From Pocillopora verrucosa (taxonomy: Eukaryota > Cnidaria > Anthozoa > Scleractinia > Pocilloporidae), in assembly GCF_036669915.1 (NCBI RefSeq), contig NC_089319.1:15000770-15064769 (forward strand): 64,000 nt of DNA, written 5' to 3'. Below, piece by piece: positions 33,541 through 45,555 of this stretch (its first letter is position 1; each line of letters opens with the position of its first letter). The translations under genes and the position numbers were made by a program. A model generated the notes under the pieces. That model saw nothing but the letters and a program-made list of their open reading frames with translations. It searched no databases and was not told the origin of the DNA.

Positions 33541-34320
33541 TACTGAAATCACAGGCGGCCCAAGCTTCAGCTGTGAGATGATCATTTTACGCAATAACGG
33601 TCATGGCGGAATTATAAGAGTTTGTATGGGCATATTTACGACCGCCCTCAGGAATAAAAAAAAATACGTCAAATTCTCAAAAAAAATACCTCACCTCGCT
33701 TCCACAGCGTATTGCTTGTTATCTGACCGCTTACTTTGATGAAAAGAGCCCATTTGAGCGAGTTGTTCATTTCGAGGTTTTCAACGTACATAAGAAAAGC
33801 CCAAGGCTAAACACTCCATTTCCGAACGCCTGATCCGAGAAGCGAAAAATCCAAGCTCAAAATGATAGGGCGGCCACAAATCCAACACAGAATCCAAGCA
33901 CACATAATGTAGTTTCATTTCAATTCACTACAAACTCAATCTTCCCCGTGCAACCGACGCTTAGCCGCGGTTTGCTTCAAAAATTTCCAGTTTAGAGGTT
34001 TCTAACAGCCCGCGACCACATCAACCTTGACACACGACCGTTGAAACCCTACCTCCTTTTCAAACTGAGCCTCGCCGGGGACCACACCGTCCGTTATTAT
34101 CAATAAATTGTTTTAGAACCACGGGTTCCCTCAGGTCAGATAACAAGCACTACGCTGTGGAAGCGAGGTGAGGTATTTTTTTTGAGAATTTGACGTATTT
34201 TTTTATTCCTTAGAGCGCTCGTAAATATTCCCATACAAACTCTTAAAATTCCGCCATGACCGTTATTGCGTAAGATGATCATCTCACAGCTGGAGCTTGG
34301 GCCGCCTGTGCTGAAATTGA
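33541..34320. mobile_element. Foldback element with about 190-bp inverted arms
   Basis: Arm 33541-33728 and arm 34134-34320 are reverse complements with roughly 90% identity. Both contain GGTCATGGCGGAATT, GTTTGTATGGG and ACCTCACCTCGCTTCCACAG. They enclose about 405 bp of unrelated DNA. Each arm, read inward, holds the same short open frame (CEMIILRNNGHGGI), which I take as incidental because no domain is recognisable. The size and long terminal inverted repeats fit a non-autonomous foldback/MITE element. No target duplication was established. Confidence 0.8.
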
Positions 34321-34329
34321 CAAACGTCA

Positions 34330-35812
34330 TTATCTGGTGGGCACTACCTAAATGTTTTTTATGATTATTAAAATTTTTGAAATTGTCTCAGTTCTCAGTT
34401 CATTATTTCGTTTTAATTCATTTCGTTACTTTCTTCTCAGGATTATATGTTTGTCTTGTCGATTCAGCTGAAACGGCTGACCGCCGGCACACACTTATGA
34501 CGTACACGCCGAAAGCGAAGAAGCAGGGTGATGAGTGATAGTTAAGATTCATGAGACCCTCAGAGAGATGACCTTTGTTGAACAGCTGACTTGATTTATC
34601 AAACAAAGGATCAATTTATTTGATTATTTCAGTCCCTTAACTGAGCAGATTTTTCGAACAAAAAGCGGAGCATGTGATTCCACATGGAAAGAGCGCTTAC
34701 TAGAAAAGAAGGAAAAAACCAAGGCAGGCACGATCAGGAAGGAAGAAACTATTGAATAGCATACCGCAAGATGAGTGGAAGGAACATGTCGAAACGCAGA
34801 TCATGGAAAGAGCTTTAAAGAACACACAAAGCTGGCCGAAAGTCATTTGTGACCAACACTGACGTCAAACTTCGTCAAAGTCCATCTTCACACAAAGATA
34901 TTTCTTCCAAAAATTATTTGCAAGGTAAGGCAGTTCTAACTATATTTAAGATCAAGATCTGTTCATAACCCTATCACTTTTTCTGTAGAACCAAAATTCT
35001 AAGGACAATAATATAGACACAACGTAAATCACATCAGCATGAACAACTCTCTTCCTCGATAACATTTCATAATTATTGAAATTTGATAAAATAAGGGCTT
35101 AATTTAACAGTTTAATTAATCTCAAATAGATTGAATCTTTGAAAAAAGGCGAATAGATCGGCAGAGAAAAAGTAACTCGAGTGAACTAAAGCTATTAGTC
35201 ACGAGTTATGCAACAGAAAGCACTATCATCGAGCCTATCATCTAATCTCAAATTAAATAATTATATTCAGATCAATCGATCAACAGTAAGTGTAGATCAC
35301 AAAGTAATGCTGCATACAATGTAATCGATTCTGTAGAGACGAGCCAAAGCTATATTTCATGTTTATGGCTACCTTCCGGGTCTTATGTTTCAGTATGAAT
35401 TATGGAATATGTTTTGTTTTGGTATTAGGGGTAATCTGTATAAGCTGACGGAACTTGCCAAGTTTTGTCGGATAGGTAATAACGCATGCCAGTATTACTT
35501 TGTCAGGTGTAATGATTTATTTTACTATTTGCAGGTATCAGCATTTGATATTTGCATTGTAACGCAAACAGCAAGGCCTGCAATGATTTTGTCACTCTTA
35601 AACATATGTTCAATATTGGGAATGGGTAAAGAATAAGCGCGAGAAGTGGGTAGGAAAATTTCAAGATCCAACACATTCTTTTTGCGTTGACGTAACACGC
35701 TTGCTAACTTTCCAACTATGGTTTCAAAATGGGTGAAAATGTATTTAAAGAAACGGATTGTTGTAGCTCTTCTCTGAATGGTCATTATCAAGAAGGTTTG
35801 ACAACAATTTTG

Positions 35813-35846
<34 letters not shown>

Positions 35847-36255
35847 AAAAAAAAAAAAAAAAAAAACAAAAACTTGTGTTTAAAAGTAAACAAATATGAA
35901 GAAGGGTCGACTCTGAGGGCTTATGGGGTCGTAAAAGGTTCTAGGCTCCTAGAATACGAATTTACGCATTGTTTTTCTCCCTAGCATTAGGTGAATGATA
36001 TCCCTTATGATACCAGGAATAGAGGTTGGGGTTCTTTTAAAGGGGAAGCAGTTCTTGGCTGGAGCTCAATTATCTAACCTAAACATCACTTTGATACGCG
36101 TTGGAAATGTAAAATCGCATTTTTAAGATACGGTGAAATATTAAAAAAGAATAGTACGGCAATTCAAGAATGAGCCTGAAGCTGTACACCCGCTCAAAAA
36201 ATAAAAACGGCCCATAACATTAATTGAGGCCATAGATTGCATCTAGTTTTGAATC
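34330..36255. other. No gene seen; contains a CA/poly-A microsatellite
   Basis: Spacer. A (CA)n run at 35813-35837 is followed by CGCACACGC and then poly-A at 35846-35866. Short frames elsewhere are not recognisable. Confidence 0.55.
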
Positions 36256-37085
36256 ATGGCTGAATTAGAAGTTTTGGTGAGCGTACGCTCACCATACAAA
36301 GACCCGGGTGCTAAATACCGTCAAGAGGTTCGAACAGTAAGTTAGTTTGCATATATGACTAATGATGCACTCGCTGTTAACCGGGCTAGGTTACTGAGGG
36401 AGTCTACAGCGAAAAGTCTGAATTGGTCATGATACTCACGGGCATAGGTCTGGAAGCAAATTTTCTTCATCGTCAGTAGGGTTGCAAGTTGTCAACATTA
36501 TGCAAAGTGAGTTGAGTGTGTTAGTTGCTAAAGTCGTGGTCACAAGGAAACTATTTCACGTTGCAGACAGATCGTTTTGAATGCTAAATCAAGCAAGATC
36601 ACATTATTAGCAGGAGGTTTGCTTCACAGTCTCTATAGTAAGTTTGTTTTTTCACCGGGCACACATATAACATGTGTCGTCACTGTGTACGACGGTGTAA
36701 GCTATTCAGTGATCGAGGAAGTTAGGCATTCGAGGAGTAAAATGGCCGATCGTTGTCTGTATATCTTTTTTCGGTCTTGACCTTTTCAAACCAAGAATGT
36801 TTTTAAGTCACAGTTGAGTGCTTCTGCAATTCTGAAATTTAAGAAAAAAATTGCAAACGGAAAGTTCAACTTGGACAAGTTAGCATGCACCGCAAAATTG
36901 ATTGAGCCATAAACTGCTAAAGTGATGCACCATCTCATAGGAGAGCTGTGGACTTCTGTTTAGAAGATGTTTAGCTAGTACGAGACATGGAAAACATCCA
37001 TATTAATTCTGTTTATTTTCCTGCAAGAGAAAATGCAAAATTTTGGCGACCACGCGCTTACCCAATTAATCCGTTAAATTTGAAG
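36256..37085 (+). CDS. Possible small gene of unknown function (two candidate exons)
   Basis: The ATG at 36256 opens MAELEVLVSVRSPYKDPG and runs 27 codons to a strong GTAAGT donor at 36337. A second candidate exon at 36975-37085 sits between a TTTAG acceptor and a GTAGGA donor. It reads LVRDMENIHINSVYFPAREN and continues to NPLNLK. Both are phase 0, so they can be joined in frame. A different candidate second exon starts at about 36571 (IVLNAKSSKITLLAGGLLHS). The downstream remainder was not found, and no domain is recognised. A 20-bp perfect palindrome lies inside the first exon. Confidence 0.3.
36275..36294. repeat. 20-bp perfect palindrome
   Basis: TGGTGAGCGTACGCTCACCA equals its own reverse complement. 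It lies within the candidate exon starting at 36256. Confidence 0.95.
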
Positions 37086-37519
37086 GTAGGAAACTAAACT
37101 GAAGCAATTTTAATGAACGTATTTGTCTTACGACATCTTTATACTGAGCCCTGTGTAATGTGATGTTTCGGTTCTCATCGCTTCTCTACTGTCGCCCTCG
37201 GAAACAACGTTGGTATTGGTACGTTCAAATGCAAACGCAGGCCTGGAGGAGAACCGTGGTCTCATTTTATCCAGTCCATTGTAACATCTGTGATGAAGTT
37301 TTTAGACCTCATCACCTATCATGTGTATTCAGTATAAGGAAGAATATTTGAAATTCCGGCTTCTCTGAATGACCTGCACCATAGCTTGCTCGTCTCAACA
37401 AATTTTGGTTTTATGATGCCTATTACCTTACCGGTATTCATACAAATTACCTCACAAATTTTTGACAGACACCGTCAGCTAAATGCGAGTTTACATACGC
37501 AACAAGAGGTCCTTTATAC

Positions 37520-38200
37520 GATCACTAATTAGCTGCCTTTTTTGCGACGAGGTGTAAATAGACGTCAGGAAGTAAGCCGTCATCGTCACGATTTAAAGGA
37601 GCGTGGGCGGAGTTAATATGCCAAGCTTCCAAACAAAGGCGCTAGTGGTAACGCCGATTAGTGGTGATAATTTTAGACTTGTCCCATCCAATTGTATGGT
37701 TAGTTAGGCATGTGTGCTCCGATGAAGCTGAATTTTCTTTTTTGCAAGAGAAAACCACTCTTTGATGCTCTTTCAAACGTGTACCAAACTGACGTTTGGT
37801 CTGTCCGATGCATTCGTTCTCACAGTCATTGCAAGGAATAGAATAAATGGCGTCGGTTCGTTGTTCTTTCGAGACAGGATCCTTAGGTTTGGCAGAAATA
37901 TGCCCTAAAGTCTGAAAAGGTTTTTGAGCAACTTTAACGTTGTGGCTATTCAAAATTCTCTTGATGGCTTCCGTAACACCCCGAATGTAAGGAATAACAG
38001 CAAAACCAGTCGCTGGTTCCCTTTCATCAGGAGTGCTACTCGTTATAACTGGTTTTTAGCAGTTGCGGAGAAAAGTTTTTGCATAGCCATTCGCCCTTAA
38101 GACATCGGAAACATATTTCCTCTCCTCAGCCTTCGAATCGAGAAAACAAGTTGTGATTTCGATTAGTTGTGAGCGTCTAGTTTTTGAAAAAAAAAGAATG
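37520..38200 (-). mobile_element. Penelope-like element fragment (GIY-YIG endonuclease end)
   Basis: The minus-strand frame 37953-37642 reads AIYSIPCNDCENECIGQTKR, QFGTRLKEHQRVVFSCKKEN and HTCLTNHTIGWDKSKIITTN. This is the GIY-YIG nuclease that follows the reverse transcriptase in Penelope-like elements; the Gly-Ile-Tyr motif is degenerate (AIYS, CIGQT). Similarity continues downstream to about 37520 (CLEAWHINS-like). It continues upstream to about 38200 in broken frames (ITTCFLDSKAEERKYVSDVL, REPATGFAVIPYIRGVTEAI), the RT-to-nuclease linker. The RT itself is absent, so this is a truncated copy. Confidence 0.8.
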
Positions 38201-38556
38201 AAGTTTTTCTCTCATGGAACCTTTTTTATAGTTGCCCATCGCGCGTTAGGCTTAAATGAGTAATCGCACCCTAATCAGGTTCAAAGTAATTTCAATATTT
38301 TTATGAGTAAGTGGCCGTATGTAGAAATACTTATCGACTGATAGGGAGGAACCAACGGGAAAATGTTTGGCCCTCGGTCATTACGCAAGAACATCGTTGC
38401 GCTCGCTCTTTGAGTAAAGACCTCGCGCCTAATATTTCCTGTCTGGTCCTCCCACTCAGCCTGTATTGTAACAGGACACTCTAAGAGTTTGCCAATCCAA
38501 ACCGAAGTAGTCACTTAGAAATTTTCCCTTTACTTTAGCAGAGCAAAATCATCATT

Positions 38557-40662
38557 ATGTCTGAATCTGAGTCAATTTTTCACGATGTGACCGTCATTGG
38601 GGCTGGTTGGTCAGGGTTAATGGCGTGTAAGTACATGCTGGAGTTTGGACTGACTGTTGCCACGTTAGAGAAACGTTCAGAGGTAGGTGGGTTGTGGTGT
38701 TTCTCAGAGGACCCTAACATTGTCACAGTCATGCAGACTACAAGAACGACTTCATCATCATCCGTGACAGAAATGTCAGATTTTCCAATGCCGGAGGAGA
38801 TTGGATGCTTTCCCAAGCACGCAGACATCTTCGCCTACTTGAAATCCTACTGTGACGAGTTTAAGTTGTGGCCTCACATTCGACTGGATCACGGAGTGAA
38901 GTCAGTAGAGAAGAGAGACAACCTGTGGCGAGTTGAATGCGAGAACGGCAGCGTGTTCACCAGCAAATTCTTGATAATTTGCACAGGCTGTGTACAGAAG
39001 CCTAATCGAGTTCTGGAACAGACTCTCCTTAAAGATTTCGCTGGCAAAATCTACCACAGCTCTGAGCTCAAGTCATTTGTCCCTGAGCATAAAGGCAAAC
39101 GAGTGATGGTAATTGGTGGAGGCGAGACTGCCAGTGACGTGGTTGAAGAATGGTGTGACAACGTAGATCGCCTTATTTGGAGTATACCACGTGGAATGCA
39201 TTTCTTCCGTAAGTTTGCAAAGATTCTGCCGAACCGACAGCCCCAAGTCCTGGACAAGGCTTCATCTCGTGCAATGAAATTCGTCGCTCCTTTCACAAAG
39301 GGAAAACCAGGTAATCCCAGTAACTAATATGTCATCTTTTGAGTTTAGATTTTCTTTCTTGAGTTTACAGAGATCAAAGTTTGTGCATTTATTTCTTTTC
39401 ATGGGTCATTTTGCTGAAAGCACGACTATAATAACGTAGGATTAATGTGAATTTGTTATTTGATTATATATCAGTGTTAACAGATTTACTTCTTGCATTT
39501 TGTTTGATCTTCATTCACCTTTCTTTTTCTCGCTTTCTCCTCTTTCCTTGTCCCTATTTTCTGGAGGGGTATCCTCCCTGTCGCTCTAGTGACCATTGAA
39601 AAACACAACGTAATGTTATCTTAACTCCTCAAAATTATCGGGGATGTTTCAGGTGATCGTTTTTTAGTCGGTTCGTCCCACTATTTGGCTCCCAATAATG
39701 TTAGTTCTCCTTCCCTTGCAGGGCTGGCGTGGGTATGTAAGTGGACGTCAAACGGTTCACTACTCGCCTATCAAGGCCATGGTATATCCGAGTGGAAAAA
39801 TGACACCAAATTTTTTCAGTGTTTCGTCAACAAAAATGGTCATGTGCTTGATATGGTTGACTACAACCGTTGTATTCCAAAAGGCGCAATTGAGAGCGTG
39901 AAGGGTAACGAAGTACATTTCTGTGACGGCACAGAAGAAGAGGTTGATATTATCATTCAGTGCACAGGTTATAAGGCAGAATTTCCCATGCTCCCCGCGG
40001 AAATAAAGACGGTTCCTCTCACCCACAACTACAAGTATCTGTTCAACGTCGAGGACCCGACATTGGCTTTCATCGGATATGTTCGGCCAGTGCTCGGATC
40101 GTTGATCACTTTGGCTGAGATTCAATCGTTTTTTAGCGCGAAAGTTTTCTCGGGACTGTGTGAGCTTCCTTCCCGAGATGAAAGGCAGAGAATAGCTGTG
40201 AAAGACAAGTTATTTTGGGACGACTACTTTAAAGATTCCTCCCGTAGACTTTCTACCTTGGTGGAAGCCTACACTTACGGAGATGACATCGCTAGGTTAT
40301 GCGGAATATTCCCTGATTTCTGGACAATGTTCAAAAGAAATCCGCGTCAAGCAATAACGGCGATATGCGCTCCATACGATAGCTGTTCATTTCGCTTAAA
40401 TCAGCCAGAATACCGAGAAAAGGCGTTACAGCACCTGCGGTACCAGATGTCTGGGACTTTCTCTCCAATACATTTACTGCTCATCCTCTTCATGCGGCTG
40501 ATCTGGTTCGACTTCTGGCTGGATGTCCTGGGCGAAATCAAGTACAAGATCCAGTGCGCAGGATGGTGGAAAAAGATAAGAGATTGTCGACCCATTCGTT
40601 TCTTAGATTGGTGCTGGCAGGCTCCTAAGAGATGGCTCTTTGATAATAAAACAAGAGCCTGA
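38557..40662 (+). CDS. Flavin-containing monooxygenase-like protein, two exons
   Basis: Exons 38557-39310 and 39722-40662 (phase-1 intron, GT-AG) give 564 residues, near the 530-560 typical of FMOs. The FAD-binding Rossmann motif is VIGAGWSG (residues 13-20). An FMO signature-like FAGKIYHSSEL occurs at 161-171, with Leu where Tyr or Phe is usual. The NADPH-binding motif is VIGGGETASDV (185-195), and a QCTGY motif sits at 331-335. The C-terminal 120 residues (KALQHLRYQMSGTFSPIHLL and a WFDFWLDVLGE amphipathic/hydrophobic stretch) may anchor it to membrane. The family uses FAD, NADPH and O2 to oxygenate N- or S-containing nucleophiles. The substrate is unknown, and sequence alone does not place it in FMO1-5. 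A decayed copy of its 3' end lies 5.6 kb upstream. The interval 38201-38556 is the presumed promoter. Confidence 0.92.
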
Positions 40663-41094
40663 CAAAGTACAACTCATCACTCAATAATAACCAGTGCTCG
40701 TAACCGAGAGTGGTACTTATATTTTTCAATTATTCATCAAGACTCTATCAACGTCACCCAAGATGTAATAATTTCCTTATTCACAGGGTAAGGAGAGTGC
40801 TTAGAATTTGTCCTTGTGGTACTCTCCTTCGGAGCCGTCGTTTGGTCTCGTCGCGCAACGTTCTTTTCCCGACCGACAGCTTCTTAAACCAGATGCACAT
40901 TCCTTTCCCAATTGTAGTTAATAAGGTTGCGGTTGATAGTTTTTCGATCTAGCCGCGCGAAGACTTCTTCTCTAGTCACAGCTCGTTTCTTGTCAGGTAA
41001 CCAAGTTTTCGGCCGATCACCAGCGGATAGTCTGTAAATTTAAATTAGGTGGGGGAGAGAATGTTGCACGACGAGACCAAGGGGGGTTTATGAT
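40663..41094. other. FMO 3' flank, no gene seen
   Basis: Short spacer between the FMO stop and the LINE fragment. No recognisable coding content. Confidence 0.5.
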
Positions 41095-42016
41095 GGTTTT
41101 GTTTTTATATCCAGACAAGTTTCAGTCTCTAAACATTAATCCGTGGAAACTCGATAAGGACAAGAGAGACAAGATGCTGAATATAAACGATCTGGACATT
41201 GCGAACACGGAACTAATCAAATTATTAGGAGTTCACATAGATGATAATCTCAATTTTACTGAGCATATTAGCAAATTATGTACTAAGGCAAGCCAGAAAG
41301 TCGGAGTACTCTCTTGTCTTCAAAACTTAATACCCTGCAAGGTTAAGCCACTACTGTATAAATCTGTTATACTTCCCTATTTAACTTACTGCCATTTAAC
41401 TTGGCATTTTTGCAAGTCATCCCACAAAAGGAAGCTAGAAGGAATACAAGAAAGAGCCCTAAGGGTGATATATAAATCCCACTCTGACCCATATGAAGAA
41501 CTTTTACGACGTGCTGATATACCTTCTTTATATAACAGACGGCTTCAAGATATCACTACACCTATGTACAAAGTTAAACATGGTCTCGTACCTTATTGCG
41601 TTTCCGATATATTTGTCTGCAATAGTTCTACACACTCGCTGCTTAATGGTGACTTCGTATTACCACGTTTTAGAACTACACGATACGGCGAACACTCTTT
41701 TAGATATCTTGGGTCTTTCTTATGGTCAAAACTTACCGTAAATCAGAGGAATTCCCCCAGTTTACCCGTTTTTATTAAAAAGATAAGAAAAAATTGGATC
41801 TTACGGACATTTTAACCAACGACAGCAATTGCTGTAATCTTTGTAACCACTAGAATAAGTACCATATATATAAGTACCATATATATAAGTATAATATAAT
41901 ACCACATAATATAAGTATCATATGTTAATTAGTATTACTATTTTATTGGTGTTCCCAATTAGTCCATCTAGGCTAAAGACATTGACACTTAAATAAAGGT
42001 TTTACTTACTCACTTA
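41095..42016 (+). mobile_element. 5'-truncated LINE, C-terminal RT region and tail
   Basis: The frame 41090-41815 lacks the catalytic RT palm. It begins at DKFQSLNINPWKLDKDKRDK and continues ELIKLLGVHIDDNLNFTEHI, QKVGVLSCLQNLIPCKVKPL, HLTWHFCKSSHKRKLEGIQE and RTTRYGEHSFRYLGSFLWSK, ending at a stop. The 3' UTR contains ATATATAAGTACC repeats (41855-41925). It ends in AATAAAGGTTTTACTTACTC, a short ACTT-type tail. Same family as the fossil at 14700-15840 but with an intact frame, so it is younger. Confidence 0.85.
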
Positions 42017-42049
42017 CTTAATTATATGCTTTACTTCGCTTCGTGATAA

Positions 42050-42260
42050 GTTTAGAAAACTTGGACCACCCTCTCAACTAATCAGATGCTGCCAAACTGA
42101 CAACAATGGTAACTTGGTCATTCGCGATTTCCTGTGCTTCAGTCAGTTGGCTTGTTTCTAATCTGAATATAGTGATTCCTTGGGACCTTCTCATTCACTC
42201 TAATGGATCGCTGTGACTCTACTTCCGGTTTTACGGCACTCTATCGAAATGCATGGTCTA
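42050..42260. repeat. Probable interspersed repeat
   Basis: AACTTGGTCATTCGCGATTT, CAGTTGGCTTGTTTC and the ATTCACTCTAATGGATCGCTGTGACT region resemble a repeat I associate with cnidarian introns and intergenic DNA. No second copy is present in the window, so this is weak. Confidence 0.3.
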
Positions 42261-43901
42261 TTTTGTTTGGAGTCTATCGTATTTCCTTGAATAAGCATCT
42301 AGGCGCTTAATTAAAATTTTATCGAGTTTTCCTTTAAACGAACTGCAACTTTACTCTGGTTAAATCGTAAATAGAAAAACAGAAACTAAAACATTATCCA
42401 CGAAGACGTTGATTCAACATTTTTAATACCTTTCGTCTGTTTACACAAGGGAAATACATATTTGCTTAAAAAAGCGACATGGAGTAAGCAAAGAAGTATA
42501 ACCGGACAATGCAATTGGAATTTAAAAAGTGAGTCTTATGCATGGCACTGACAGCTTTGAGCTTGCTGGGCACATTTCGATCGAGCTGTAACTCATTATC
42601 AACTGTTTTCTTCAAACGCATCTCATTAACTTTATTACTGTAGAAATTACTGGTCACCAAAGGATAGAGAATGGTCTAGTTGTGCTTGGAAAGTTAACTG
42701 CATTTACTCAGAGCGCAAAATAACACAAAAAAAACAAAAGAATAGATAATGCAATCAAAGGAACTCTGTAAGCACGTGGAGATAGAATTAACTGCAAGGA
42801 GAAAATAAACTATTCTCTTAGACTGGTTACATTGTAGTTGAAGGTAAAAAAATTATAAATAAATTGGTCATTGAAACAGGTTTTTTCCAACAGTATCCCT
42901 ACTAACTTGAGAGAGAGGGGTGCTTATTTGAGGAAATACAGTATGTAAGGAATCCGTTAACATAATCAGACAGGTAAGTCAAGCTTTAGGATTAAATACA
43001 TCAATTGAATAACATTTTTAATGAGATACATGACAAAAATTACTCAGTTCTGACTGGTTAAGATAAATGCAGTTTTCAGGTAATTCAAAGCAAAAGAGGG
43101 TTAATTTGGTGCAGAGAAGTAACAAACCAAACTGAACAATTCCTTGAACTGTTTAGCTGGACTTTGAATTTTTTGTGCCTTAAAGATGTGAAAAAATCAT
43201 TTTATGTTGTTTTTTGTTCCTTAAAGATGTGAAAAAATCATTTTATGTTATTGTTTTGATCATATGCAGTTGTTTTGACTGAATGCACAATGTCACAGGC
43301 AGGGTTTGAAAAAATTATTTTTGCACTTGATACATAATCACATAATTTTTTCCATGCAATTTGGAATAAAAAAGCTCTTGTAAATTTTTTCAAAGCCCAC
43401 AAATTGCACTTTCCCTACAGGCTTGTGCAATTTTCACGATTCTTAGTTTATTTTTTGCACCACATCAGAAATGCTCCAGCATAGTAAATACAAAATAGTC
43501 CTTGTTGCCTTTTTATTCTTGTAGGTGAAAACATTCTCATTCTACTATTCTACAGCTTTTACTAGAGTCCTACTATGTTATTGTATATTAAATGTTCACT
43601 TCTATTATATTGTTTATCAGATAGAGGGTGTGGTCTAATTGTCTGGATGAGGAGTGGTCCTGAAAATGACTGTTGGTGGTGAAAGTGACTGACTGCTTAA
43701 CATCTTCAGTAGTGTGATCATCAAAGTCATTGGAGCGAGTCAGTCCTCCCCTTAGGCCTGTGTTCCTTGCCAAGGGCTGACTCCCCCTGGCTGTTGAGAA
43801 AGTTCTTTTGATGATGATTAACCAATGAAAAACCCAGTTCCACCAAACTGTTGTGTATTTTTAACATGTTAATCAACTTTTATATTGTCCTTGAACTACT
43901 A
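42261..43901. other. COX19 3' flank, no gene seen
   Basis: AT-rich. Includes a 2-copy tandem duplication (CCTTAAAGATGTGAAAAAAT and following, period about 42 bp, 43178-43257). A segment at 43625-43760 with GGTCCTGAAAATGACTGTTG resembles 50060-50100 and may be a shared old repeat. Confidence 0.5.
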
Positions 43902-45271
43902 TCAGCTTGTGGACTTTGTGCTATTTTGTATGTTGTCATGATCAATCTGATCAATGTTGTGATCTTGTGATTGTATAGACTGATGAAAACCAAGTTTCTC
44001 AAAATCCTCCTTTGCCATGAGTTGTCTGTCAATTTAAAAAAATATTACTTTGTTACCACGTACAAACACAAAACCAACTATGCAAAATAGGCCATTTGTA
44101 AAAGATTAGCCTGCTTAGCAAGCTCTTTGCAGCAAGAAATTGATAGGGAGGAGAGCAAATCAGAGCTAACCAAGAAGAATAACAGCAACAGAATCATTTT
44201 CACACAGCTCCATGTACAAGTAGCAATCACATATTGTGAAGGGAAGCCTGGATACAATGAATGGTTTCAGCCAATACTAACTGTGTTATTAGGAATCCCC
44301 TGTGGTATCTGGGAGGTATGGCTTGAATTCCCATTAAAGCCTGAATTTTTTGAGCCTTCTAAATGTTCCTGAAATTTCTTCTATTGCAATTCATCTGTGA
44401 GGATCATTTCGTTTTTTGGTTCTCCTTTTCAAAAACTATTTAGGAAAAGATCTTTCACTGGAATGAATATGGGAAAACAAATGTACCTGTCCATTCTACA
44501 TTGGAGATAATCCTTGGACTCTGTTCTACACAAGTGGTTCCCATTATTGTTCTCCCTCAAGCACTTCATGTATCTCTTCATGTACTCTTTACATTCACCT
44601 GTTTCACAATAAAGTGAGACATTTGCACATATACACATGCTGAATGAGAGTCTTCTTACTTCCTGAGCTCAACATTACATGTAATTAATCTAGTGCATGA
44701 GGCACAGACCAGATTCAGCCATATTAAAATATGGGCTACAATGGACTAAGGAAAACTTGGACTTGATCCATTTGATGAACAACCACTAATTTTTAAGTAG
44801 ATCAATTCCATGCTTTACATACATAAGGTAGCAAAGGGTTTATAAGAGACAAATAAATTATGATTGATTGATTTACCAATCTGGCAAACCAATTTTTTCT
44901 CTCAATTGCATTTTTCCCAGCCAATGAGAAACTCGTATTTTGTCAATGTTACAGAGGAAGTGATAAATGCGATAGAGGACGCAGCCAGTCAAAATTGTTC
45001 CTCTAGTGTCAACAGCAAAACAAATCAATAACAGAATTTGAAAGCAACTGAGCCACCATACTAAAACAATTGTTCGCGTTCGGCGAATTGTTAATTATCA
45101 TTCATAAACTCAAGCTTGTTGATGAAAAACTGAATGATTCTTGTTAATAAGAAGTTTCGTTTGAAACAACATTTGATACGTCGGAAACTTTTCCATACCG
45201 TCGTGATCCAAAGGAAAGCTACCCTTGTCTGGTGGTTTAGCTCGGAATATTTTTCTGCTCCCGGGATTCAT
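43902..45271 (-). CDS. COX19: Cytochrome c oxidase assembly factor COX19, three exons
   Basis: Minus-strand exons 45271-45199, 44598-44487 and 44025-43902 are joined by phase-1 and phase-2 GT-AG introns and give 102 residues (human is about 90). The N-terminus has [16 protein letters not shown], the COX19 signature. The second exon carries the twin CX9C motifs: [11 protein letters not shown] and [11 protein letters not shown] (a CHCH fold with two disulfides). The third exon begins [13 protein letters not shown], matching the family, then has a species-specific hydrophilic tail. COX19 is a soluble intermembrane-space protein imported by the MIA40 disulfide relay, and it helps supply copper for complex IV assembly. 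Head to head with WDR45B. Confidence 0.93.
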
Positions 45272-45555
45272 AGTCACTCCAAAATATTATGGAAAAGTAA
45301 GTTGACTACAGTATTTCAGCCGCCATCTTTGTTATCGTCGCTCGACATGAACTCTGGGGTGCCAACGCAGCCAGTCAGAAAGGCAGATAAATGAAGTTTG
45401 ATTCTTTCATGAATTTTGATTGGCTACATTCAGTAAACCATAGCAAGGATATCACATGGTCTATTTAATTCAAAATGGCGGTACAAATTGTGCAGTGTAA
45501 CCTTCTTAGTAGTTAAAAGTATGCAATATTCAATGGGTTATTGTTATCTTTGACA
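45272..45555. promoter_or_regulatory. Shared divergent promoter interval, COX19 / WDR45B
   Basis: The start codons of COX19 (minus, 45271) and WDR45B (plus, 45556) are 284 bp apart, so both 5' UTRs and core promoters must fit here. Contains GCCGCCATCTTTG (45320-45332), reminiscent of a YY1-type site, and a second AAAATGGCGG (45472-45481) in inverted orientation to it. No TATA box is clear. Bidirectional use is inferred. Confidence 0.6.
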
